A DNA stretch of 64,000 nucleotides from CAVXGU01 sp963761615 (GTDB taxonomy: Bacteria > Acidobacteriota > Vicinamibacteria > Vicinamibacterales > CAVVIG01): assembly GCA_963761615.1 (NCBI GenBank), contig CAVXGU010000003.1:496001-560000 (forward strand), in the 5' to 3' direction. Position 1 is the first letter of the stretch; every line of letters starts with the position of its first letter. Positions 31,431-41,192 of this stretch are shown piece by piece. Position numbers and translations under genes: made by a program. The notes beneath the pieces were generated by a model. It was not told the DNA's origin, made no database searches, and worked only from the letters and a program-made list of their open reading frames with translations.

Positions 31431-33764
31431 TTGACGCCGCCCCTCGCCGAACTGCCCATCGACGCGTATCTGGGCGAGATTCGGTCGGCGCTCGTCCGGC
31501 GGCGGGCCGTCGTCGTGGTGGCCGAGCCGGGCGCGGGAAAGACGACCCGGGTCCCCCCCGTGCTCTCCGCCGACGGCGCCGCGATTCTGCTGGAGCCCCG
31601 CCGCGCGGCCGCACGCTCGATCGCACGCCGCATCGCCGCCGAGCGTGGATGGGTCGTCGGTCGCGAGATCGGATGGCACGTCCGCTTCGACCGCCGCGCC
31701 GGCCCCGAGACCCGGCTCCTCGTCGCCACCGAAGGCATCCTCAGCGCCCGCCTGCAGCTCGACCCGCTGCTCACCGGTTTCCGCTCGATCGTGCTCGACG
31801 AGTTTCACGAGCGCAGCATCCACGCGGATCTGGCGCTCGCGCTGTCGAAGCAGGCGTGGCGCGCCCGCGACGACCTCTGGCTCGTGGTCATGTCGGCGAC
31901 GCTCGATGCCGAACCCGTCGCGGCATTCCTCGACGGCTGCCCCGTCATCCGGGTGCCCGGCCGCCTTCACGATCTCGAGATCGACTACGCGCCGGGACGC
32001 GCGCTCGAGGACGTGGCGACCGAGATGCTCGCGGAGACCCCGGGGCACGTGCTGTGCTTCCTTCCCGGCGCGGCCGACATCGGGCGCGCTGCGGGAAGGC
32101 TCGCGCCGCGGGTCGGTCCGTCGGTCGACGTGATGCCGCTGCACGGATCCCTCGACGCCGAATTGCAGGATCGCGCCCTCGGGACGGGCGAGCCGGGCCG
32201 CCGGCGGATCATCGTCGCGACCAACATCGCGGAGACGTCGGTGACCGTGCCGGGGGTCACCGCGGTCGTCGACACCGGATTGCAGAAGGTGGCCCGCTAC
32301 GACGCCGACCGCGGCATCGACAGCCTCGACGTCGAGCGGGTCACGGCAGACGCTGCGGACCAGCGCGCCGGCCGTGCGGGCCGCGAGGCGTCCGGCATCG
32401 TGCGCCGACTCTGGGATTGGCGGGACCGGCTGCGTCCGCATCGCGAGCCGGAAATCCACCGCGTGGACCTGTCGGGCACGGTTCTCGATGTCATCGCCTG
32501 GGGCGCCGACCCGCGACAGTTCGAGTGGTTCCAGCGGCCGGACGAGGCGGCGCTGGCGAGAGCCCTGACGCTGCTCGAGCGTCTGGGTGCCGTCAAGGGC
32601 ACGGAATTGACGGACCTGGGCACCCGCCTGCAGAAGATGCCGTTGCATCCCCGTCTGGCCTGTTTCCTGGATGCGGCGGGCGGCTCCCGCACCGCGGTGC
32701 GCGCGTGTGCGCTGCTGGCGGAGCGGCATTTCCTGCCGCCGCGCCGGATGGCGACCTCGTCGGACCTGCTGTCGGCGATCGACGACTGGCCGTCGGTCCC
32801 GTTGCATGTGGCGCGCGCCGCGTCCGAGATCGAGGGAGTCGCCAGGCGCGCGTTCGAGTCGGCGGGCGGGGACTCCAGCGATACGTCGTTTCGACGCGCG
32901 CTGCTCGCCGGCTATCCGGATCGCGTCGCCGCCCGTCGTGGGCCCGCCTCCCGGCGCCTGCGCCTCGCGTCCGGCGCCGGCGCGGAGCTCTCGCCAGAGA
33001 GCGGCGTCGTCGACGGAGACTTTCTGGTGGCCGTCGATGTCCGGGCCCGTCCCGGCGAGCCCGACGCCGGGGTTCGCATCGCCAGCCGCGTCGAGCGTGA
33101 GTGGATTCGGCCGACGGTGGTCGACGTGATCCACCGGATCGACGGCGCGGGCGCCGTGAGAGCCGTGCGGGTCGAACGCTACGAGGCGCTGGTGCTGTCC
33201 GAGAGGAGCGCAGAGATCGACCCGGCGGAAGCCCGCCGCCTGCTGACCGAAGCCTGGTTCGCCCGCGGCCCCCTGGAGCCCGATACGCGCCTCCTGCGCC
33301 GGCTGCGCTTCGCGGGACGTCACGTGGATCTCGAGCCTCTCGTCCGGCGTGCCGCGCACGGCCTCCGCGCGCTCGGGGACCTTCGCCTGAGTCGGGGGTT
33401 GTCCGAGGACGAGATCCGGGCGCTCGATCGGGAGGCGCCGGACACGATCGCCGTGCCGAGCGGGCGCCAGGTGCGCCTCGAATATGCCGACGACGGGAGC
33501 GTGTCGGCCTCGGTGAAGGTCCAGGAGCTGTTCGGCCTCGGCGAGACGCCGCGGGTGGGATTTCGGCGCGAGCCCATCGTGCTGGCGCTGCTCGCGCCGA
33601 ACGGCCGTCCCGTGCAGGTCACGCGTGACCTGCGCAGCTTCTGGGATCGCACGTACCCGGAGGTGCGCAAGGAGCTCCGCGGCCGGTATCCGAAGCATCC
33701 CTGGCCGGAAGACCCGTGGCGGGCGCCGCCGACGGCCCGGACGAAGGGGCGCGCCCGCTCCTAG
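31431..33764 (+). CDS. hrpB: ATP-dependent RNA helicase HrpB
   Basis: 777 residues, a DEAH-box-like helicase with Walker A EPGAGKTTRVPP (about 31-42), the DEFH box LDEFHERS, SAT motif MSATLD, motif V ATNIAETSVTVPGV and motif VI QRAGRAGRE. A C-terminal HrpB-specific domain ends with RPVQVTRDLRSFWDRTYPEVR and RYPKHPWPEDP, which separates HrpB from HrpA. The TTG start is taken from the conserved N-terminus (LPIDAYLGEI). Its stop TAG and the stop of the convergent HupE-like gene share one CTAG palindrome. The role in the cell is poorly defined; it has been linked to mRNA processing and stress in proteobacteria. Confidence 0.93.
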   Translation: MTPPLAELPIDAYLGEIRSALVRRRAVVVVAEPGAGKTTRVPPVLSADGAAILLEPRRAAARSIARRIAAERGWVVGREIGWHVRFDRRAGPETRLLVATEGILSARLQLDPLLTGFRSIVLDEFHERSIHADLALALSKQAWRARDDLWLVVMSATLDAEPVAAFLDGCPVIRVPGRLHDLEIDYAPGRALEDVATEMLAETPGHVLCFLPGAADIGRAAGRLAPRVGPSVDVMPLHGSLDAELQDRALGTGEPGRRRIIVATNIAETSVTVPGVTAVVDTGLQKVARYDADRGIDSLDVERVTADAADQRAGRAGREASGIVRRLWDWRDRLRPHREPEIHRVDLSGTVLDVIAWGADPRQFEWFQRPDEAALARALTLLERLGAVKGTELTDLGTRLQKMPLHPRLACFLDAAGGSRTAVRACALLAERHFLPPRRMATSSDLLSAIDDWPSVPLHVARAASEIEGVARRAFESAGGDSSDTSFRRALLAGYPDRVAARRGPASRRLRLASGAGAELSPESGVVDGDFLVAVDVRARPGEPDAGVRIASRVEREWIRPTVVDVIHRIDGAGAVRAVRVERYEALVLSERSAEIDPAEARRLLTEAWFARGPLEPDTRLLRRLRFAGRHVDLEPLVRRAAHGLRALGDLRLSRGLSEDEIRALDREAPDTIAVPSGRQVRLEYADDGSVSASVKVQELFGLGETPRVGFRREPIVLALLAPNGRPVQVTRDLRSFWDRTYPEVRKELRGRYPKHPWPEDPWRAPPTARTKGRARS

Positions 33765-34829
33765 CCCAGGAAGACCCGCTGGACGAACCAGAACGCGCCG
33801 GCGGCCGCCACGACGAGTGAACCGGCGACGGCGACGCGGCGCCCGATCACTTCGCTTCGGGCCCGTACGGCGGCGAGCGCGGACGCCGCCACCACGACGA
33901 CCATCAGTTGTCCCACCTCGACGCCGAAATTGAACGAGAAGAGCGACCAGCCCAGCGCGGCCGACGGCAGGCTCATTTCCCGCAGCACGCCGGCGAACCC
34001 GAAGCCGTGCACGAAGCCGAACCCGAACGCGATCCATGCGCGGAGGTCCCGTCCTCCCCGCACGAGGAGGTTGTCCACGCCGACGAAGACGATGCTCAGG
34101 GCGATGGCCGGCTCGACGATGCGCGGCGACGGGGCGACGAGGTTGAGCGTCGCCAGCGAGAGCGTGACGCTGTGCGCCAGGGTGAACGACGAGACCACGA
34201 GGGCGAGCCGGCGGATTCGATCCGCCCAGCAGGAGCAGGCCGACGAGGAACAGGATGTGGTCCGGCCCGATGAGGATGTGGTGAATGCCCGCGGGCAGGA
34301 ACTTGCGGACGACGGCGGCTGTGCCCTGCGGCGTGCCGGGGTAGTACTCGAACGACTCGCGATCCTTGTCCAGGATCGCCTGGGACATGAGCGTCTCGCC
34401 TTCGTAGATGTTGAGGAAGGTCTGGTGGGTGGGATCGTAGGGAAAGAGCCGCGCGTGGACCGTCACCAGACCCGGGTGGTCGATCGGATAGGACGCGGTG
34501 AACTGCAGCGACTGGCGATCGGTCAGCACCGTCGGCGCCGACAGCGTCTCGTCCAGGCGGCGGCCGTCCGCGGTCAGCCAGAGGCGGGGCGACAGCCGCG
34601 CGGCGATGGCGTCGGCGGCGCGCGCCGCCTCGGCCGGGTCGAGCAGCCGCTCGGGCGGCTCGACGGCAATCTCGTGCGCCACGTCGAACACGTGGGCGAC
34701 CACGGTCACGTGCGCGACCGTGCCGTCCAGGCGGACATCGACGTAGCTGAACGGCACCGGATGGGCCCGGGCGGTGCCGGCGAGCAGAAGGACGGCGAGC
34801 GTCCAGACGGCGACCGCGCGCCGGTTCAT
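33761..34829 (-). CDS. HupE/UreJ-like membrane protein (frameshift in sequence)
   Basis: About 355 residues when one base is skipped near 34213. The first frame gives a signal peptide (VWTLAVLLLAGTARA), an extracytoplasmic domain of about 170 residues, and the first membrane helices with GIHHILIGPDHILFLVGLLLL. The other frame continues SSFTLAHSVTLSLATL, FGFVHGFGFAGVL and more helices to the TAG at 33763-33761. HHILIGxDHILF and FxHGFGFA are the histidine-rich hallmarks of the HupE/UreJ_2 family, thought to be metal (nickel or cobalt) transporters. No hydrogenase or urease genes are nearby. AATCC where AATC is expected is the extra base. Confidence 0.82.
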
Positions 34830-34852
34830 CGCCGGGATGGTAACGTACCGCC

Positions 34853-35665
34853 GTGCAGATCGAACGGCTCGAGGGCCCCGGCGACGCGCGCGTGGCCGAC
34901 TATCGCGGCGTGTCGGATCCCGAACTGCTCCGCGAGCGCGGCCTCTTCGTCGCGGAGGGCCGGCTCGTGGTGCGCCGGCTCATCGAGGATCGCCGATGGC
35001 GGATTCGGTCGCTGCTGCTCAGCGAGGCGGCGCTCGCGTCGCTCGGTCCCGTCCGGGAGCGGGTGCCGGCCGGCACGCCGGCGTTCGTCTGCCCGCTGTC
35101 GGACTTCTCCGGCATCACCGGCTATCACATCCATCGTGGGTGCCTGGCGCTCGGCGAGCGTGGCGCGCGGCCGGACCTCGACGCGATCGTCGCGGCGGCG
35201 CGCACGCTCCTCGTCCTCGAGGGCGTCGCGAACGCGGACAACGTCGGCGGCGCCTTCCGCAACGCGGCGGCCTTCGGCGTCGACGCCGTGCTCCTCAGCC
35301 CGACGTGCGGCGATCCGCTGTACCGCAAGGCGATCCGCACGTCGATGGGGGCGACGTTGCGGACGCCGTTCGCGCGGCTGTCGGACTGGCCGCGCGCGCT
35401 GGATCGGCTTCGCGCCTCGGGCTTCGCGATCGTCGCGCTCACGCCGCGGGCGCCGGCCGACGAGCTGGCCGCAATCGCCCGCGCGGGCCGGCCGGCGCGG
35501 CTGGCCCTCGTTGCCGGCAACGAGGGCGCGGGCCTCAGTCCGGATGTCGAGCGTCTGGCCGACATCCGGCTCCGGATTCCGGTCCGTCCGGAGGTCGACT
35601 CCCTGAACGTCGCGGTGGCCGTCGGCATCGCGCTGCACGCGTTGCAGTCCGGATATACTGTCTGA
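34853..35665 (+). CDS. TrmH/SpoU-family RNA 2'-O-methyltransferase
   Basis: 270 residues, SPOUT fold. The N-terminal substrate-binding part has ERGLFVAEGRLVVRRLIE. The catalytic domain shows motif I EGVANADNVGGAFRNAAAFG (about 121-140), motif II LVAGNEGAGLS and motif III IPVRPEVDSLNVAVAVGIAL. It probably methylates a ribose in rRNA or tRNA using SAM; the exact site is not deducible. The GTG start is divergent from the HupE-like gene across 23 bases, in which TAACGT/TACGTT could serve as -10 boxes in both directions. Confidence 0.88.
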   Translation: MQIERLEGPGDARVADYRGVSDPELLRERGLFVAEGRLVVRRLIEDRRWRIRSLLLSEAALASLGPVRERVPAGTPAFVCPLSDFSGITGYHIHRGCLALGERGARPDLDAIVAAARTLLVLEGVANADNVGGAFRNAAAFGVDAVLLSPTCGDPLYRKAIRTSMGATLRTPFARLSDWPRALDRLRASGFAIVALTPRAPADELAAIARAGRPARLALVAGNEGAGLSPDVERLADIRLRIPVRPEVDSLNVAVAVGIALHALQSGYTV

Positions 35666-35668
35666 CCC

Positions 35669-36379
35669 GTGGCGACGATTCCTGTCGAGTACGACTCGCA
35701 GCGGAAGATCCGCGCGCGCAACAAGCTGTACTACCGGTTCAATCACTGGCCGATCTGGATCTTCGTGTTCTTCATCGTGCCCGGGCCGCTCACGTTCGAT
35801 CTCTTCGAGCGCGGATTCGACTGGCGGATGGCCGTGTGGCTCTCCATCGTGCTGCTCGGGACCGGCCTGGCGGGTCTGAGGGGACGCCTGCCGGGGGTCG
35901 AGCCCCGTCCTTACATCATTCGCTTCACCGAGGATCGCCCCAACCCCCTCTACCGGCGCGTCTGCTACACCGTCGCCTGGAGCGAGGTGATCACCTTCGC
36001 GGTGCTGAACGTGGCGGGCCTCGTCTGGGCGATCTTCGTGGGCGAGTGGCACCTGAAGCAGATCTACCTGGCCGCCTACTTTCCCATGGTGATCGCCATC
36101 TGGCTGTTCGGCGCCCTGGGCTGGCTGCCGCGCGTGAAGCCGTCGACCAAGGGCGAGGGCTACGAGCGCCGGTACTTCTACGGCTCGGTCTGGGCGGTCT
36201 GCGTCGCGCAGCCGCTCCTCTGGTTTCTGTGGAAGGTTCTGCCGCAGACGCGGACGACGGCCGTGGTGAAGCTCGCGGTGTTCGTCGGGATCCTGGCCTT
36301 CATGGGCAACCTGGCGCGGCTCGGCCGGCTGCCGCGCACGCGGCCGATCGTGCCCGGCGAGCTCGCCATTTCCGACTGA
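35669..36379 (+). CDS. Integral membrane protein, unknown
   Basis: 236 residues with about six membrane segments (WPIWIFVFFIVPGPLTFDLF, WLSIVLLGTGLAGL, VITFAVLNVAGLVWAIFVG, YFPMVIAIWLFGALGW, VWAVCVAQPLLWFLWKVL and LAVFVGILAFMGNL). Positively charged loops at the N-terminus (RKIRARNKLYYRF) suggest an inside N-terminus. No family is recognised and no catalytic motif is seen. It begins three bases after the TrmH stop. A TATACT hexamer at 35654-35659 lies nine bases before the GTG. Confidence 0.65.
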   Translation: MATIPVEYDSQRKIRARNKLYYRFNHWPIWIFVFFIVPGPLTFDLFERGFDWRMAVWLSIVLLGTGLAGLRGRLPGVEPRPYIIRFTEDRPNPLYRRVCYTVAWSEVITFAVLNVAGLVWAIFVGEWHLKQIYLAAYFPMVIAIWLFGALGWLPRVKPSTKGEGYERRYFYGSVWAVCVAQPLLWFLWKVLPQTRTTAVVKLAVFVGILAFMGNLARLGRLPRTRPIVPGELAISD

Positions 36380-36410
36380 TCGTCGACACCGTGGAACGCG
36401 AGGACGGGGC

Positions 36411-37173
36411 ATGGCCGACGGCACCGAAGGCTGGGACGAGTACGCGCCGTTCTACGACTGGGAAAACGCGCGAACGCTCGGGCGTCGCGACGTGCCGTTC
36501 TGGCGCCGGCTGGCGCGGCGCGCGTCCGGGCCGGTGCTCGAGCTGGGCTGCGGGACGGGACGCGTCTCCTGGCCCCTGGCCCGCGCCGGCGTCGATCTCG
36601 ATCGGCGTCGATCGATCCCACGCGATGATCGCCCGGTCGGCCCGCCGGGGCCGCCGCGGCGGACCCAGGCCGCGTCTCGTGCGCGGCGACATCCGCCGCC
36701 TGCCGTTCGGCGACGGCGCCATGTCGATGGTCCTCGCGCCGTACGGCGTCCTGCAGTCGCTGCTGAGCGATCGCGATTTGGCCGCGACGCTGACCGCCGT
36801 GGCGCGCGTCCTCGGTCCCGGCGGCGTGTTCGCCATCGACGTCGTCCCCGACGTTCCCCACTGGCGGGAGTACCGCAACAAGGTCCAGTTGCGCGGCCGC
36901 GCCGCCGGCGGACGCCACCTGACCCTCGTCGAATCGGTGCGCCAGGACGCGGTGCGCCGGCGCACCACGTTCGAACAGACCTACATCGAGCAGCGCGGCG
37001 GCCACCGGACGGAACACCGCTTCGAGCTGACGTTTCGGACCCTGTCCGTGCGGGCCGTGGCGAACCGCCTGGGCCGGGCGGGCTTCGAGGTCGAATCCGT
37101 GCTGGGCGACTACGACGGCCGTCCGTGGGACTCGCGCGCCGACGTCTGGATCCTCCTGGCCCGTCGGCGATGA
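36411..37173 (+). CDS. Class I SAM-dependent methyltransferase (frameshift in sequence)
   Basis: About 253 residues with one base skipped near 36600. The first frame gives YAPFYDWENARTLGR and SAM motif I PVLELGCGTGRVSWPLARAG. The next frame resumes IGVDRSHAMIARSARR (motif II) and LVRGDIRRLPFGDGAMSMV, then VARVLGPGGVFAIDVVPD and a C-terminal half to GRPWDSRADVWILLARRR. It resembles small-molecule or ubiquinone-type (Methyltransf_11/25) enzymes. Target unknown. The extra G lies in CTCGATC. The gene sits between a membrane protein and yebC. Confidence 0.8.
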
Positions 37174-37266
37174 GCGGCACGGCGGCGCTCCGGGCGACCG
37201 GGCCCGCGAGTCCCTGTGGTAAAATTTTCGGTCGCCTTTTCGGTCAGTTTTTGGGGGTATCTGGAT

Positions 37267-38017
37267 ATGTCCGGCCATTCCAAGTGGCACTCAATCAAGC
37301 ACAAGAAGGGCGCCGCGGACGCCAAGCGCGGCAAGGTCTTCACGCGCCTGATCAAGGAATTGACCGTCGCCGCGCGGGCCGGAGGCGGCGATCCGGACAT
37401 GAATCCGCGTCTGCGCACCATCATCGCTGACGCCAAGGCGCAGAACATGCCCGCCGACAACATCAAGCGCGCCATCCGGCGGGGCACGGGCGAGGAGCCG
37501 GGTGTGTCGTACGAAGAGGTGCAGTACCGAGGGCTACGGCCCCGGCGGCGCCGCACTCATCATCGACATGCTGACCGACAACAAGAATCGCGCGGTCGGC
37601 GAGATCCGGCACATCCTCACCAAGCACGGCGGCAACCTCGCCGAGACGAACGCCGTCGGCTGGATGTTCACCAAGCGCGGCTACATCGTCGTCCCGAAGG
37701 ACCGGATCGAGGAAGACAAGCTGATGGACGCGGTGCTGGAGGCGGGCGCCGACGATCTCCGCGACGACGAGGACAACTGGGAAGTGCTGTCGTCGCCCGA
37801 GGTGTTCCCGCAGGTGCTCGAGGCGGTCAAGGCCCTCGGCGTCGAGCCGGACGCGGCCGAGGTCTCCATGCTGCCGCAGACGTACCTGAAGCTCGAGGGC
37901 AAGCAGGCCCAGCAGATGGTCAAGCTGATGGAAGCGCTCGAGGAGCACGACGACGTGCAGCACGTCTGGTCCAACTTCAACATCGAGGCCAAGGAGATCG
38001 AGGCGTCGCTGGCGTGA
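37267..38017 (+). CDS. yebC: YebC/PmpR-family protein (frameshift in sequence)
   Basis: About 249 residues with one base skipped. The first frame reads MSGHSKWHSIKHKKGAADAK, RGKVFTRLIKELTVAAR and NMPADNIKRAIRRGTGE. After VQY near 37527 the following frame continues EGYGPGGAALIIDMLTDNKNR and VGWMFTKRGYIVV. GTACCGAG has one C too many. YebC proteins were called transcription regulators and are now known to help ribosomes through proline-rich stretches. The gene has its usual place before ruvC, with its stop overlapping the ruvC GTG. A TAAAAT hexamer at 37220-37225 may be its -10. Confidence 0.93.
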
Positions 38018-38556
38018 AGATCCTGGGCATCGACCCCGGCTCCGAGCGCACCGGTTACGGCTGCGTCGAGACCGACGGGTCGCGCCACCGCCTGGTGGGC
38101 TGCGGGGCCATCCAGGCGGCCCCGGGCACCTCGTTCGCCGAGCGCCTCTCGGTGATCCACGGCGGGCTCTCGACGCTCATTCGCCGCTTCCGGCCCGACT
38201 GCGCCGCGATCGAGGATGTCTTCCACGCCGTGAACGTGCGCAGTGCCCTCAAGCTGGGCCACGCCCGCGGCGTCGCGATGCTCGCCGCCGTGGAAGCGGG
38301 TCTGACGGTGGCCGAGTACACGCCGACCGAGATCAAGCGGGCCGTGGTCGGGTACGGCCGCGCCGACAAGCACCAGGTCCAGCAGATGGTGAAGCTGGTG
38401 CTCGGCCTCGACGCGCCGCCGACCCCGCACGACGCCTCCGACGCCCTGGCGGTCGCGATCTGCCACGCCCACTCGCAGATGCCGGCGGGAATCGCGGCGG
38501 ACGTGCCGCGCAGCCGCCGGGCCACGAGCTGGCGGCAGTACCGCCCGTCGCACTGA
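38014..38556 (+). CDS. ruvC: Holliday junction resolvase RuvC
   Basis: 180 residues, RNase H-like fold. The acidic active site is built from ILGIDPGSERTGYG (Asp7), AIEDVFHAVN (Glu), and the C-terminal HDASDALAVAICHAH (two Asp). It cuts four-way junctions as a dimer after RuvAB branch migration. The GTG overlaps the yebC stop (GTGA). The C-terminal 20 residues are basic and probably flexible. Confidence 0.96.
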   Translation: MKILGIDPGSERTGYGCVETDGSRHRLVGCGAIQAAPGTSFAERLSVIHGGLSTLIRRFRPDCAAIEDVFHAVNVRSALKLGHARGVAMLAAVEAGLTVAEYTPTEIKRAVVGYGRADKHQVQQMVKLVLGLDAPPTPHDASDALAVAICHAHSQMPAGIAADVPRSRRATSWRQYRPSH

Positions 38557-38560
38557 GCCC

Positions 38561-39157
38561 GTGATCGCCCACCTGCGCGGCCAGATCTTCGAGAAGCAGC
38601 CCAACCGCCTCATCGTCGATGTGCAGGGCGTCGGCTACGAGGTCTTCGTCCCGCTGTCCACGTTCTACGATCTCGGCGAGCCCGGCTCCGAGGTGGCGCT
38701 GCGGATCCACACGCACGTCCGCGAGGATCAGCTCGCGCTGTACGGCTTCGGCACCGAGCTCGAACAGGCGCTCTTCGAGCGCATGATCGCCGTGAGCGGC
38801 ATCGGTCCCCGCCTGGCGCTGGCCGTCCTCTCCGGCATCGATCCGCAGGAGCTCGTGCGGGCCGTCGAGCTCGGTGACGTCGCACGCCTCACGGCCATCC
38901 CGGGCGTGGGCAAGAAGACGTCGGAGCGCATCGTCCTCGAGTTGAAGGACCGGCTGCCGAAGGCGCACGCGCCGGTGTCCGGCGTCGCGGCGCCGCCGTC
39001 GCTCCGCGACGATGTCCTGTCGGCGCTGGCGAACCTGGGGTATCATCGGCCGCTTGCCGAACGCGCCGTGGAGTCGGCCCTCCAGGCGCTCGGGGGCGGT
39101 CCCGACGCCGGCTTCGAGCGTACGCTGAAACACGCCCTGCGCGAGCTCGCGAAATGA
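38561..39157 (+). CDS. ruvA: Holliday junction branch migration protein RuvA
   Basis: 198 residues. The N-terminal OB fold starts MIAHLRGQIFEKQPNRLIVD. Two helix-hairpin-helix motifs (SGIGPRLALAVLSG and IPGVGKKTSERIVLEL) bind junction DNA. The C-terminal RuvB-binding domain is at 150-198 (DDVLSALANLGYH). It forms a tetrameric junction clamp with RuvB. The GTG start lies four bases after ruvC and the 3' end overlaps ruvB. Confidence 0.96.
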   Translation: MIAHLRGQIFEKQPNRLIVDVQGVGYEVFVPLSTFYDLGEPGSEVALRIHTHVREDQLALYGFGTELEQALFERMIAVSGIGPRLALAVLSGIDPQELVRAVELGDVARLTAIPGVGKKTSERIVLELKDRLPKAHAPVSGVAAPPSLRDDVLSALANLGYHRPLAERAVESALQALGGGPDAGFERTLKHALRELAK

Positions 39158-40173
39158 CTGACAGCCGCCTGGTGACCGCCTCGCGCGTCGACGAGGACGC
39201 GCAATACGAACCGGGACTCAGGCCGCGCGCCCTCGACGAGTACATCGGCCAGGACCGCGTGCGGGAGAACCTGCAGGTCTCGATTGCGGCCGCGCGCCAG
39301 CGCGGGGAAGCGCTCGATCACGTCCTCCTGTACGGCCCGCCCGGCCTCGGCAAGACGACGCTCGCTTACGTGATCGGCAACGAGCTCGGGGCGTCGGTCC
39401 GCGCGACGTCAGGGCCCGTGCTCGAGCGGCCCGGCGATCTCGCCGCGATCCTGACGAACCTCGGCGACCGCGACGTCCTCTTCATCGACGAGATCCACCG
39501 GATGGCGCCGGTCATCGAGGAAATCCTGTACCCGGCGATGGAAGACTACGAGCTGGACATCGTCATCGGGCAGGGGCCGAGCGCGCGCTCCGTCAAGGTG
39601 CCGCTGCAGAAGTTCACGCTCATCGGCGCGACGACGCGCGCCGGCCTGCTCACCTCGCCGCTGCGGGCGCGCTTCGGCATCGTGCACCGGCTCGAGTTCT
39701 ACGGTCCCCGCGATCTCGAGGAGATCGTCCGCCGGTCGGCCCGCATCCTGAGCGTCCCGATCGACGATGCCGCGGCCGAGGAGATCGCCCGCCGGGCCCG
39801 CGGGACGCCGCGGATCGCGAACCGTCTGCTGCGGCGGATCCGCGACTACGCGCAGGTGCGCGCCGACGGGGCGGTGAGCCGCGAGGTCGCCCTGGCCGCG
39901 CTCAAGCTGCTGGAGGTCGACGAGCACGGGTTCGACGAGATCGACCGGAAGCTGCTGCGCACGATCATCGAGAAGTTCGGCGGCGGGCCGGTCGGGATCA
40001 ACAGCATCGCCGCCGCGATCAGCGAAGAGAAAGATGCCATCGAGGACATCTACGAGCCGTTTCTGATTCAGATCGGCTTTCTGGATCGCACGCCGCGCGG
40101 CCGCGTCGCGACGCCGCGCGCGTACGGCTATTTCGGGCTCGACGCCCCCCGGAAGGACTCGCAACTGTGGTGA
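39154..40173 (+). CDS. ruvB: Holliday junction branch migration ATPase RuvB
   Basis: 339 residues, AAA+ motor. It has Walker A YGPPGLGKTTLA (about 60-71), Walker B LFIDEIHRM, sensor 1 LIGATTRAG, the arginine finger region SPLRARFGI, and a C-terminal winged helix with DRTPRGRVATPRAYGYFGL. It drives branch migration with RuvA. The ATG overlaps ruvA by four bases and the end overlaps fabH by seven. Confidence 0.97.
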   Translation: MTDSRLVTASRVDEDAQYEPGLRPRALDEYIGQDRVRENLQVSIAAARQRGEALDHVLLYGPPGLGKTTLAYVIGNELGASVRATSGPVLERPGDLAAILTNLGDRDVLFIDEIHRMAPVIEEILYPAMEDYELDIVIGQGPSARSVKVPLQKFTLIGATTRAGLLTSPLRARFGIVHRLEFYGPRDLEEIVRRSARILSVPIDDAAAEEIARRARGTPRIANRLLRRIRDYAQVRADGAVSREVALAALKLLEVDEHGFDEIDRKLLRTIIEKFGGGPVGINSIAAAISEEKDAIEDIYEPFLIQIGFLDRTPRGRVATPRAYGYFGLDAPRKDSQLW

Positions 40174-41192
40174 ACGCCGCGAAGGGAGAGCCGCGCTATC
40201 GAGGGCGGCCGGTCACGATCCGTTCCCTGGCGACCTACGTGCCGCCGCGCCTGTTGACGAACGAGGACCTTGAGCGGATGGTCGACACGAGCGACGAATG
40301 GATCCGCCAGCGAACGGGCATCAGTCAGCGGCACGTCGTCGATCCCGGCGTGGCGACGTCCGATCTCGCCCGCGAGGCCGCCGTGAAGGCGATTGCGAGA
40401 GCGGGCCTCGCCCCCGACGACATCGGGTTCATCGTCGTCGGCACGGTCACGCCCGACATGATGTTCCCCAGCACGGCCTGCGTGCTGCAGAACAAGCTCG
40501 GCGCCCATCACGCCTGGGGCTTCGACGTGAGCGCGGCGTGTTCCGCCTTCACCTACTCGCTCACGACGGGCTGTCAGATGGTCGCGGGCGGTCTCGTGGA
40601 GCGCGCGCTCGTCGTCGGCGCCGACGTGATGTCGAGCATCATCGACTACAGCGATCGTGCGACGTGCGTGCTGTTCGGCGACGGGGCCGGCGCATGCGTC
40701 CTCGTCCCGGCGGGGCCCGACGACGGTGTCATCCTCGACTTCGAGCACGAGATCGACGGGTCGGGCGGACCCGCGCTGTGCATGCCGGCCGGAGGCAGCC
40801 TGCATCCCGCCTCGGCCGAGACCGTTGCCGCGAAGATGCACTACGTCAAGCAGGACGGCGGCAGCGTGTTCAAGTTCGCCGTACGGAAGACCGAGGAGAT
40901 CGCCCGGCGCGTGCTCGAGCGCAACGGGCTCGCACCGCGCGACGTCGACCTGTTCGTGTCGCACCAGGCGAACCGTCGCATCATCCAGTCGGCGGCCGAC
41001 AAGCTGGGCCTCGAGGACCGACAGGTGATCATCAACATCGATCGCTACGGCAACACCACGGCCGCGACGATCCCGCTGGCTTTGAACGACGCGATGTGCC
41101 AGGGCCGCCTGAAGAAGGGCGATCTGGTCCTGCTCGCCTCGGTCGGGGCGGGCTTCACCGTGGGCTCCGTGCTGCTCCGATGGGGTATCTGA
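40167..41192 (+). CDS. fabH: Beta-ketoacyl-ACP synthase III
   Basis: 341 residues. Condenses acetyl-CoA (or a branched acyl-CoA) with malonyl-ACP to start fatty acid synthesis. The catalytic triad is visible: Cys in DVSAACSAFTYSL (about 128), His in VSHQANRRII (about 266), Asn in YGNTTAATIP (about 296). DTSDEWIRQRTGI is the conserved N-terminal block, and GADVMSSIIDYSDRATCVLFG precedes the CoA site. GTG starts at 40167 or 40170 are both possible. It ends the ruv operon. Confidence 0.96.
   Translation: MVNAAKGEPRYRGRPVTIRSLATYVPPRLLTNEDLERMVDTSDEWIRQRTGISQRHVVDPGVATSDLAREAAVKAIARAGLAPDDIGFIVVGTVTPDMMFPSTACVLQNKLGAHHAWGFDVSAACSAFTYSLTTGCQMVAGGLVERALVVGADVMSSIIDYSDRATCVLFGDGAGACVLVPAGPDDGVILDFEHEIDGSGGPALCMPAGGSLHPASAETVAAKMHYVKQDGGSVFKFAVRKTEEIARRVLERNGLAPRDVDLFVSHQANRRIIQSAADKLGLEDRQVIINIDRYGNTTAATIPLALNDAMCQGRLKKGDLVLLASVGAGFTVGSVLLRWGI

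Noticed and set aside
29510..34829. Very long minus-strand open frames reaching through msrA/msrB and hrpB
   Set aside because: Only their ends (exported methyltransferase, HupE-like N-terminus) show real protein features; the rest is antisense to conserved genes.
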